NCBI GenBank assembly: GCA_025963615.1
Contig: JAOQAL010000283.1
Coordinates: 1-10,484 of the forward strand
Direction of reading: 5' to 3'
DNA: 10,484 bases
Source of the DNA: Chitinophagaceae bacterium
Lineage (GTDB): Bacteria; Bacteroidota; Bacteroidia; Chitinophagales; Chitinophagaceae
Part shown: piece by piece, positions 1-6,487 of the stretch
How the letters are laid out: each line of letters starts with the position of its first letter
Position numbering within the stretch: position 1 is the stretch's first letter
The notes under the pieces: generated by a model
The model's database searches: none
Told to the model about the DNA's origin: nothing
Seen by the model: only the letters and a program-made list of their open reading frames with translations
Translations under genes and position numbers: made by a program

Positions 1-758
1 ATTACCATTACGCCGTTTTCATTTGTAAGGAATAATATGGCATGATCTGTTACTTTTTTCAACAGCAGATCAATCCTTTGGCCGGTATTAAGCTCAGTAA
101 TGGCTGTGCCGAACATCAGTATTATCATCTGGATGAATAAAGGATTCAACAATGATTTATACATTTCTGCAGAAGAAATACCGCTTGAAACCCTTTCTGT
201 AACCGGAAATTTCAGTTTGCTAAACAAATAAAGGTATAATAAGGTAGGAATAATCATAACGCCCACCTGTATCTGCCAGCCAATTCCCATTTTATCAAAA
301 AGGTAAACCAGCAACGTTCCTATTACGATTCCACCTGGAAACCATAAATGGAAGTGATTGAGCTTCGTAGTTTTATTTTCTGAATAAATAGTTGCCACCA
401 ATGGATTACAGGCAGCTTCAACTGTTCCATTGCCCAGTCCGATCAACAAGGTTGAAATGAATAATGACCAGTAACCTGTTGCAAAAATGGTAAGCAGGAT
501 ACCTGCCAGGTGAAAAATACCTGCTCCTACCAGGAGTTTCTTCATGCCTATTACATCCACTACCATTCCCCCAATAATAATAGCCAACGGGAAACCCCAA
601 AAAGCAGTCGCAGCAATGGTTCCCAACTCTTCAGCATTTAATTGAAATTGTACCCCAAGACGGCCGAGGATACCGGCACGGATGCCAAAAGAAAGTGATG
701 TTACTAAAAGCGAAAGGCAACTTGCTACAAAAAGTTGCTGGCGATGAATGGCTTGCAT
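1..758 (-). CDS. MFS sugar permease (FHS/FucP-like), 3' part missing
   Basis: The frame is open from an ATG at 758 to the left window edge, giving 252 residues of a protein that should be roughly 400 long, so the C-terminal third lies outside the window. The sequence is highly hydrophobic, with about six membrane segments before the edge. Visible family landmarks are GLGNGTVEAACNPL (about 107-120), then KTTKLNHFHLWFPGG (about 129-143), and GTAITELNTGQRI near residue 217; this pattern is typical of FHS-type MFS permeases found beside Gfo/Idh/MocA genes in Bacteroidota. It presumably imports a sugar, glycoside or oxidised sugar across the inner membrane. It is divergent from the dehydrogenase at 878, with 119 bases between the two starts, so the two transcription units probably share a regulatory region. 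The substrate cannot be read from the sequence. Confidence 0.88.
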   Translation of the reverse strand, partial: MQAIHRQQLFVASCLSLLVTSLSFGIRAGILGRLGVQFQLNAEELGTIAATAFWGFPLAIIIGGMVVDVIGMKKLLVGAGIFHLAGILLTIFATGYWSLFISTLLIGLGNGTVEAACNPLVATIYSENKTTKLNHFHLWFPGGIVIGTLLVYLFDKMGIGWQIQVGVMIIPTLLYLYLFSKLKFPVTERVSSGISSAEMYKSLLNPLFIQMIILMFGTAITELNTGQRIDLLLKKVTDHAILFLTNENGVMV

Positions 759-811
759 GTCGTTAAGTTTATAAAAATGAAAAAGTGATGCTAAATGTAC
801 TACTAAAAAAA

Positions 812-819
812 TATATTTG
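812..819 (+). promoter_or_regulatory. Candidate Bacteroidota -7 element (TATATTTG)
   Basis: TATATTTG matches the TAnnTTTG -7 consensus of the Bacteroidota primary sigma factor and lies 58 bases before the ATG at 878, inside the divergent intergenic region. I see no clear TTG/TTTG -33 partner at the usual 19-21 base spacing, so the assignment rests on the -7 match and on position only. No equivalent CAAAnnTA is visible for the divergent permease. Confidence 0.4.
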
Positions 820-877
820 TATCCCTTTATAATAAATTAATTCATATCAATTTTTAAAAATTCTTCAATAAAAAATC

Positions 878-2047
878 ATGTTAACAAGAAAATTACGAAT
901 GGGAATGATCGGTGGAGGCAAAGATGCTTTCATTGGCGCTATTCATCGCATTGCTGCCAATATGGATGGACAGATAGAACTTGTTTGTGGTGCGCTCAGC
1001 ATCAACCCGGAAATTGCAAAAGATTCCGGTAAGTCTTTATTTCTTGCGGAAGACAGGATTTATCTTACCTATGAAGAGATGATAAAGAAAGAAGCGGTTC
1101 AGCCTGCTGATCAGCGGATGGATTTCGTAACGATCGTTACCCCGAATTTCGCACACTTTGCTCCGGCCATGGCTGCCTTAGATAATGGTTTTAATGTAGT
1201 AATTGAAAAACCGATCGCTTTTACGCTCGATGAAGCAAAACAATTGAAGAAAAAAGTGGAAGAAACGGGCTTGATTCTTTGTCTTACCCATACTTATTCC
1301 GGTTATCCTATGGTAAAGCAGGCCCGGGCCATGGTGCAGGGTGGGGCATTAGGGAACGTGAGAAAAATATGGGTGGAATATCCACAGGGATGGCTCAGTA
1401 AATTATCCGAAAGGGAAGGAAATGCACAGGCTGCCTGGAGAACGGATCCAAAGAAAAGTGGTAAAAGCGGTTGTATGGGTGATATTGGCACTCATGCTGC
1501 TCATCTGGCTGAATATATTTCAGGGTTAAAGGTTACGCATCTTTGTGCAGACCTTAATATATTAGTCGAAGGTCGTGCCCTGGATGATGATGGAAACGTG
1601 TTATTGAAATTTGATAACGGAGCTGCAGGTGTTTTAATGGCATCGCAGGTGGCAGCCGGTGAAGAAAATGCGCTGAAGATCCGTATTTATGGTGAAAAGG
1701 GCGGCATTGAATGGGCGCAGCATGAACCCAATACTTTATTGGTAAAATGGCTCGATCAACCAGCACAGATATTGCGTGCGGGTGGTAATTATGGAGATCG
1801 CTTAAGCAGTTTTGCAATACAGAATTGCCGTACACCGGGTGGTCATCCGGAAGGATACCTTGAAGCCTTCGGAAATATTTATAGAAATTTTGCTCACACT
1901 CTTTCATCCAAATTATCGGGAGTAGAACCAACAAAGGAAATGCTTGACTTTCCGAAAGTAGATGAAGGAATCAGGGGCATGGCATTTATTGATAATGTAG
2001 TGGCATCAGGACAGTCGGATAAGAAGTGGACTGCTTTCGAGGTTTAA
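878..2047 (+). CDS. Gfo/Idh/MocA family NAD(P)-dependent sugar dehydrogenase (cytosolic)
   Basis: A 389-residue protein with no signal peptide, so probably cytosolic. It has the Gfo/Idh/MocA layout: an N-terminal Rossmann domain beginning GMIGGGKDAFIGAIHR (9-24; a glycine-rich loop variant seen in levoglucosan/glucoside dehydrogenase-like members), the cofactor/catalytic EKP motif at 110-112, and a C-terminal alpha/beta domain starting with GDIGTHAAHL (201-210), where D202 and H206 fit the usual catalytic Asp/His pair. Members oxidise or reduce a sugar hydroxyl, often C3 or C1, with NAD(P). The ATG at 878 was preferred over the internal ATG at 899 because it leaves a short basic leader before the first beta strand. 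The TIM-barrel gene follows after 42 bases and is probably co-transcribed. The exact substrate is not determinable; a C3 dehydrogenase or reductase acting on glycosides is the best guess from context. Confidence 0.9.
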   Translation: MLTRKLRMGMIGGGKDAFIGAIHRIAANMDGQIELVCGALSINPEIAKDSGKSLFLAEDRIYLTYEEMIKKEAVQPADQRMDFVTIVTPNFAHFAPAMAALDNGFNVVIEKPIAFTLDEAKQLKKKVEETGLILCLTHTYSGYPMVKQARAMVQGGALGNVRKIWVEYPQGWLSKLSEREGNAQAAWRTDPKKSGKSGCMGDIGTHAAHLAEYISGLKVTHLCADLNILVEGRALDDDGNVLLKFDNGAAGVLMASQVAAGEENALKIRIYGEKGGIEWAQHEPNTLLVKWLDQPAQILRAGGNYGDRLSSFAIQNCRTPGGHPEGYLEAFGNIYRNFAHTLSSKLSGVEPTKEMLDFPKVDEGIRGMAFIDNVVASGQSDKKWTAFEV

Positions 2048-2089
2048 TGAAGAAATAAATAACATTTAACAATCAATATTTAATATTCA

Positions 2090-3145
2090 ATGACTACATT
2101 AAAGGGTCCCGCAATATTCTTAGCCCAGTTCCTAGGCGATCAGCCGCCGTTTAATAATCTTAAAACCATTTGCGAATGGGCAAAGAGTATTGGATATATC
2201 GGCGTTCAGATTCCCACCTGGGATAGCCGATGCATAGATTTACAAAAAGCCGCGGAAAGCAAAACGTATGCAGACGAATTGAAAGGCTTGGTGAATGAAG
2301 CTGGTTTGCAGATAACAGAGTTATCAACCCATCTACAGGGACAACTGGTTGCTGTAAACCCCGCTTATGATGTTTTATTTGATGGATTCGCTCCCGAAAA
2401 TGTAAGGAAAAATCCAAAAGCAAGAACAGAATGGGCCGTACAACAATTGAAATATGCCGCTAAAGCCTCACAAAATTTAGGGTTGAATGCCCACGGAACA
2501 TTCAGCGGCGCTTTATTATGGCAAACGGTTTATCCCTGGCCGCAACGTCCTGCCGGTTTGGTAGAGACTGGTTTTAAAGAATTGGCCAAACGCTGGTTGC
2601 CGATATTAAATGAGTTTGATAAATATGGTGTAGATCTTTGTTATGAAATACATCCCGGTGAAGATTTGCATGATGGCGCTACCTATGAGATGTTTTTGAA
2701 AGAAGTAAACAATCATGCAAGGGCCTGTTTGTTGTATGATCCTTCCCATTTTGTGTTGCAATGCCTCGATTATCTTGAATACATAGATCATTATCATGAA
2801 CGGATAAAAATGTTTCATGTAAAAGATGCGGAGTTTAATCCAACCGGTAAGCAGGGCGTATATGGCGGTTACCAAAGCTGGATTGACCGAGCGGGTCGTT
2901 TCCGTTCTTTAGGTGACGGTCAGGTTGATTTCAAATCCATTTTCAGCAAACTGGCGGCTTATAATTATAAAGGCTGGGCAGTATTGGAATGGGAGTGCTG
3001 TATAAAACATCCCGAAGATGGGGCAAAAGAAGGAAGTGTATTTATAAAAGATCATATTATCCGTGTCACAGAAAAGGCTTTTGATGATTTTGCCAACACC
3101 GGCAGCGATGAAAAATTTAATCGCTCAGTTTTGGGTTTGGATTAA
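2090..3145 (+). CDS. Sugar phosphate isomerase/epimerase-like TIM-barrel protein
   Basis: A 351-residue protein of the xylose-isomerase-like TIM-barrel superfamily (AP endonuclease 2 fold, the IolE/IolI/sugar phosphate isomerase group) without a signal peptide. The metal site expected for this fold is intact: E186 in CYEIHPGE, D217 in YDPSHF (with H220), H243 in FHVKDAEF, and a terminal Glu in VLEWE (E300 or E302). R272 with GDGQVD (275-280) matches the conserved loop before the last strand. These proteins bind a divalent metal and catalyse isomerisation, epimerisation, dehydration or, in 3-keto-sugar pathways, beta-elimination of a glycoside. The position just after the dehydrogenase suggests that it acts on the keto product. 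Lyase versus isomerase activity cannot be separated from sequence alone. Confidence 0.88.
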   Translation: MTTLKGPAIFLAQFLGDQPPFNNLKTICEWAKSIGYIGVQIPTWDSRCIDLQKAAESKTYADELKGLVNEAGLQITELSTHLQGQLVAVNPAYDVLFDGFAPENVRKNPKARTEWAVQQLKYAAKASQNLGLNAHGTFSGALLWQTVYPWPQRPAGLVETGFKELAKRWLPILNEFDKYGVDLCYEIHPGEDLHDGATYEMFLKEVNNHARACLLYDPSHFVLQCLDYLEYIDHYHERIKMFHVKDAEFNPTGKQGVYGGYQSWIDRAGRFRSLGDGQVDFKSIFSKLAAYNYKGWAVLEWECCIKHPEDGAKEGSVFIKDHIIRVTEKAFDDFANTGSDEKFNRSVLGLD

Positions 3146-3204
3146 TAACTTTATGCCTCTTTTAAAAAAAGACTGAAATAATTTTAAAAACAAAAAAAAT
3201 AGAG

Positions 3205-3603
3205 ATGAAACGACTATTGATTGTAACTGTCGCTTTGACCATGTTAGCTTCCTGCGGAAATAATGATGGAACCAAAGGAGGAGAAAAAAAGGCTGATACC
3301 GTAGCAAAAGCCGAAACAAAAGATCTTTCCGAAAATCCTGATTACCAGAAAGGGCTTGCGATTGAAGCGGCCAGCGACTGCGCCACCTGTCATAAAATTG
3401 ATGAAAAAGTACAGGGACCTGCTTATCAGGATATCGCGAAAAAATATGCGGGCTTACCTGATACGATCGTTACCCACCTGGCAAAAAAAATTATCAGTGG
3501 CGGTACCGGGGTATGGGGTGAAATACTAATGATACCACATCCGCAATTAAGCCAGGCCGATGCTGAAGCGGCAGTAAAATATATTCTCCTACTAAAAAAA
3601 TAA
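3205..3603 (+). CDS. c-type cytochrome lipoprotein (single haem, c551-like)
   Basis: A 132-residue precursor. The N-terminus is a lipoprotein signal ending in the lipobox LASC, with C17 as the predicted lipidated residue, followed by a charged Lys/Glu/Thr-rich linker to about residue 48. One haem-binding motif, CATCH (59-63), supplies the covalent attachment and the His ligand; M109 in ILMIPHP is the likely second axial ligand, and the terminal helix ADAEAAVKYIL closes a class I cytochrome c fold. It should be a periplasm-facing electron carrier. The residues after the lipid Cys (GNND) do not look like a surface-export signal. It lies 59 bases after the TIM-barrel gene and ends three bases before the DUF1080 start, so it is very likely co-translated with that gene and may take electrons from a periplasmic sugar dehydrogenase. 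Confidence 0.92.
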   Translation: MKRLLIVTVALTMLASCGNNDGTKGGEKKADTVAKAETKDLSENPDYQKGLAIEAASDCATCHKIDEKVQGPAYQDIAKKYAGLPDTIVTHLAKKIISGGTGVWGEILMIPHPQLSQADAEAAVKYILLLKK

Positions 3604-3606
3604 ATA

Positions 3607-4374
3607 ATGCAAAAAATTCTTTTGGCCGCAGCTGCGGCTGGTTTGTTGCTTGCCTGTAATAACGCCGGTGATTCTGCAACCGAAACAAAAACTGATAGCA
3701 GCACAACGGCTTTAACGCCGGCAGTACAGTCGTCTGTAGTGACTCCATTGACAGACCACGAAAAAACAGAAGGCTGGCAATTGCTTTTTGATGGTACTAC
3801 TAAGGGCTGGCATAAATACGGCGGTGGTTCATTGGTCTGGTCAGCCGACAGTACATTGCACCTGGATGCTACTGTAAAAGATGCCGGTGATATTGTAACC
3901 GATGATGAGTTTGAAAATTTTGATCTGAAACTGGATGTAAAAATTGATACCGGTGGCAACAGTGGTGTGATCTTTTATGTACACGAAGGAGTTGATTCTG
4001 CAAAATACTACCGTTCGTATTATACCGGTCCTGAAATGCAGGTATTGGATAATGCAAAACACCCGGATTCAAAAATTAAAAAACACCGTGCCGGAGATCT
4101 GTATGATCTGATTTCCTGTTCAAAGGAATCCGCGAAGCCTGCCCTGGAATGGAACCAGTATGAAATAAAGGCTGATAAAGGCAAACTGGATCTTTATGTA
4201 AATGGAGTGAATGTGGTGAGCACCACACTTTGGGATGCTAACTGGAAAAAATTAATTGCCGGCAGCAAGTTCAAGCAATGGCCTGAATTCGGTACGTTCA
4301 AAAAAGGACATATCGCCCTGCAGGACCATGGACATAATGTTTGGTTCAGGAATATCAAGATCAGAAAATTATAA
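3607..4374 (+). CDS. DUF1080 / 3-keto-disaccharide hydrolase family lipoprotein
   Basis: A 255-residue precursor with a lipoprotein signal (lipobox LLAC, C17 lipidated) and a Ser/Thr-rich linker to about residue 50, then one DUF1080 domain (PF06439, concanavalin-like jelly roll). Landmarks are EGWQLLFDGTTKGWHKYGG (55-73), FDLKLDVKI (105-113), GNSGVIFYV (117-125), GPEMQVLDNA (141-150) and the closing GHIALQDHGHNVWFRNIKI (234-252). Characterised relatives hydrolyse 3-keto-glycosides or hydrate the keto-enal left by elimination. The gene starts three bases after the cytochrome stop, so expression is probably tightly coupled. It ends 17 bases before a strong terminator, which marks it as the last gene of this unit. 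Family assignment is firm; the choice between hydrolase and hydratase is open. Confidence 0.92.
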   Translation: MQKILLAAAAAGLLLACNNAGDSATETKTDSSTTALTPAVQSSVVTPLTDHEKTEGWQLLFDGTTKGWHKYGGGSLVWSADSTLHLDATVKDAGDIVTDDEFENFDLKLDVKIDTGGNSGVIFYVHEGVDSAKYYRSYYTGPEMQVLDNAKHPDSKIKKHRAGDLYDLISCSKESAKPALEWNQYEIKADKGKLDLYVNGVNVVSTTLWDANWKKLIAGSKFKQWPEFGTFKKGHIALQDHGHNVWFRNIKIRKL

Positions 4375-4390
4375 ACCGACTAGTACAGTT

Positions 4391-4428
4391 AAAAAAACCC
4401 TCTTTGCCATAAGCAAAGAGGGTTTTTT
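4391..4428. terminator. Bidirectional rho-independent terminator
   Basis: The perfect inverted repeat CCCTCTTTGC (4398-4407) / GCAAAGAGGG (4413-4422) has a five-base loop CATAA. It is flanked by A7 on the left and T6 on the right, so the stem extends by A-T pairs and each strand reads as a GC-rich hairpin followed by a U-tract. It sits between the convergent stops at 4374 and 4445 and should end both transcripts. Confidence 0.92.
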
Positions 4429-4444
4429 ATACAGGGTAAGTAAT

Positions 4445-5770
4445 TTATATTTTCGGGACTTCGTAACCGTTATGATAGTGCGCATTGAGATATTGCGTGT
4501 TCAGACTTTCATCCGTGAATTTATTCCCGACAGGGTCCCAGGTTACTTTCTGCTTGCTGCGGTAGGCGATATTTCCCATTTGGCAGACCGTCGCTATATG
4601 TGCACCGGTTTGGATCGGACAATTTAGCTGTTCAATTTTCCTGTTACGGACTACCTTGATAAAGTTTTCTGTATGCTTATCAAGGCCAACGTCAGTTGGT
4701 TTTTTGCGGGAAACCGAAACTTTTTTATCACTTCTTTTTTCCTCAATGACTTCCCATCCACCACGGTCAAGTTCAAGTGTTGCGTTGTTGCCAATAAAGG
4801 CAATACCATGATCTTTCCCGAATAACCCATTATCAATTCCCATAGCATGGTCCCATATCAGGTTGAATTTATCAAATTCATATAAGGCGCCCATGGTATC
4901 GGGAGTTTCCTGCGAAAGTTCAGGATAGGCGAACTCGCCACCTAATGCAGAAACTGTTTTTGGTACCGGTGCATCCATGCCGAAGATCGCGTAGTCCATC
5001 AGATGCACTCCCCAATCGGTCATTAAGCCACCGGCATAATCCCAGAACCAACGAAAATTAAAATGAAAACGGCTGGCATTGAATGGTTTTGTTTCTGCCG
5101 GGCCCAGCCATTGTTTATAATCCACACCAGCCGGTGGTTCGCTATCAGGTCTTTTGATATCGGGTTTCATCCATCCCTGGTAACACCAGACTTTTACTGT
5201 CCTTATATTTCCCAACTGGCCAGTGCGTATAAAATCAACGGCATCTCTGAAATGTTGTTGGCTACGTTGCCATTGACCCGCCTGCACTACCCGGTTATAT
5301 TTTTGCTGCGCAGCCACCATGGCTCTGCATTCCTCAATGGAATTGCCAACAGGTTTTTCAACATATACATCTTTGCCCGCGGCAGCGGCTTGTATCATGA
5401 TCAATGCATGCCAGTGGTCCGGGGTACCAATAATAACGGCGTCAATATCTTTCCGGTCAAGCACCTGCCGGTAATCACCATAAGTTTTCACTTTGGATGT
5501 ATCAACTTTCGCTTTCTTCAGATCGTTCATTCTTTTATCTATAACATTTTTGTCTATATCGCAAATGGCCAGCAGGTTAACGCCGGGAATTTTTAATGCA
5601 GACATCGTATCAGCCCAACCCATACCATTAATACCAATGGCACCGATGTTTACCTGGTCCGATGGAGCGACAGCACCCAGGAATGAAAAGTTATTTGAGA
5701 ATGATTGTAACGCAAATCCTCCTGCAGCAAGCAGTGATGAATCGGCAAGGAATCGTCTTCTGGATTTCAT
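4445..5770 (-). CDS. Tat-exported Gfo/Idh/MocA family oxidoreductase
   Basis: The start was set at the ATG at 5770 (441 residues) rather than an upstream TTG at 5833, because this start places the twin-arginine signal SRRRFLADSS at the extreme N-terminus (3-12), followed by a hydrophobic stretch to about residue 35. The mature part has a Rossmann fold beginning VNIGAIGINGMGWADTM (40-56), GTPDHWHALI (115-124), the EKP motif at 138-140, and GGLMTDWGVHLMD (247-259), with D252 and H256 as probable catalytic residues. The Tat signal implies that the enzyme folds around NAD(P) in the cytosol and is then exported. It is convergent with the DUF1080 unit and probably acts in the periplasm on the same glycosides, as a C3 oxidoreductase or with a tightly bound, recycled cofactor. 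A hydrolytic GH109-like use of NAD is an alternative I cannot exclude. Confidence 0.9.
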   Translation of the reverse strand: MKSRRRFLADSSLLAAGGFALQSFSNNFSFLGAVAPSDQVNIGAIGINGMGWADTMSALKIPGVNLLAICDIDKNVIDKRMNDLKKAKVDTSKVKTYGDYRQVLDRKDIDAVIIGTPDHWHALIMIQAAAAGKDVYVEKPVGNSIEECRAMVAAQQKYNRVVQAGQWQRSQQHFRDAVDFIRTGQLGNIRTVKVWCYQGWMKPDIKRPDSEPPAGVDYKQWLGPAETKPFNASRFHFNFRWFWDYAGGLMTDWGVHLMDYAIFGMDAPVPKTVSALGGEFAYPELSQETPDTMGALYEFDKFNLIWDHAMGIDNGLFGKDHGIAFIGNNATLELDRGGWEVIEEKRSDKKVSVSRKKPTDVGLDKHTENFIKVVRNRKIEQLNCPIQTGAHIATVCQMGNIAYRSKQKVTWDPVGNKFTDESLNTQYLNAHYHNGYEVPKI

Positions 5771-5893
5771 GTTTTTATCTTTTTTTGAATAATGTACCCG
5801 GAAGGTAGTAAAAATGAATCTTAGTTGCAGCAAGAAAAAGAATTCATCACAATGGAATTTTCTTAATTTAACAGTAAACTAAAACTTGCCATT

Positions 5894-6316
5894 ATGAATA
5901 CAGCATTATTTTCCCATATCAACTGGCTGGCTGTGATAGTAGCCGCGGTAGCCTATTTTATGATTGGTGGCCTTTGGTATTCTAAAGTTCTTTTCGGTAC
6001 CCGGTGGGCTGCCCTCCAGAAAATTGATATGAATGATCCCGGTATGAAAAAAGGAGTTGCGGCTATTATGTTTTATTCCTTCCTGTTGATGCTACTAAAT
6101 GTCATTGGCCTTGCCATTTTTGTAGCGAGATTGGATTTGACGCTTATTTCTTCAGGGTTAAAACTTGGATTGGTAACAGGTTTATTCTTTTGCGTTACGG
6201 CCGTTAGCATTTCTTTTGTGTATGAACGCAAACCACCGGCCTTGTATTTTATCAGCGGAGGCTATCAACTGCTGGGAAATATCATTGCGGCTATTATCCT
6301 GGTTGCGTGGCGATGA
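5894..6316 (+). CDS. DUF1761 family small membrane protein
   Basis: A 140-residue integral membrane protein with four predicted membrane segments (about 9-28, 56-76, 88-108 and 116-138). The start NWLAVIVAAVAYFMIGGLWY (10-29), followed by S30 and VLFG (32-35), is the recognisable DUF1761 (PF08570) signature. No function is established for the family. The gene is alone on its strand: 123 bases from the divergent Tat oxidoreductase and 171 bases from the convergent pyruvate kinase gene. Nothing links it to either neighbour. No ribosome binding site is obvious, as is usual in this phylum. Confidence 0.85.
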   Translation: MNTALFSHINWLAVIVAAVAYFMIGGLWYSKVLFGTRWAALQKIDMNDPGMKKGVAAIMFYSFLLMLLNVIGLAIFVARLDLTLISSGLKLGLVTGLFFCVTAVSISFVYERKPPALYFISGGYQLLGNIIAAIILVAWR

Positions 6317-6318
6317 CG

Positions 6319-6341
6319 AAAAAAAATTACAAAGTGTAATT
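6319..6341 (-). terminator. Possible weak terminator for the pyk transcript
   Basis: Read on the minus strand, a 7-bp AT-rich stem (AATTACA / TGTAATT, three-base loop CTT) is followed directly by a run of Ts (the A8 at 6319-6326 on the plus strand). It lies about 147 bases beyond the pyk stop, right at the end of the convergent DUF1761 gene. The stem is short and has only one G-C pair, so efficiency is doubtful. Confidence 0.35.
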
Positions 6342-6487
6342 AAATAATCAGCCAGGACGCTGGAAAAGCAACCCATGGCTTTTAATAGCAGTTCCCCGGT
6401 GTTCTCAGTATTCCCTGCACCCTACGGTGGTGAAATATTTCTTTTTGGACAGTCCTTCTTCTTTTTAATTTATACCCGGGTCTTTAT

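Noticed and set aside
1554..1934. Minus-strand 126-residue frame inside the first dehydrogenase gene
   Set aside because: Lies wholly antisense within a strongly supported gene and matches no family.
3426..3959. Minus-strand 177-residue frame across the cytochrome and DUF1080 genes
   Set aside because: Antisense to two well-supported genes with intact motifs; Ser/Val/Ala-rich composition is typical of a shadow frame.
5063..5596. Plus-strand 177-residue frame inside the Tat oxidoreductase gene
   Set aside because: Antisense shadow; the minus-strand protein has complete Gfo/Idh/MocA motifs throughout this span.
5771..5833. N-terminal extension of the Tat oxidoreductase from a TTG at 5833
   Set aside because: It would bury the twin-arginine signal 21 residues inside the protein; the ATG at 5770 gives a standard Tat N-terminus.
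6363..6382. AAAAGC/GCTTTT hairpin as terminator between DUF1761 and pyk
   Set aside because: Six-bp, mostly A-T stem with an eight-base loop and no adjoining T-tract on either strand.
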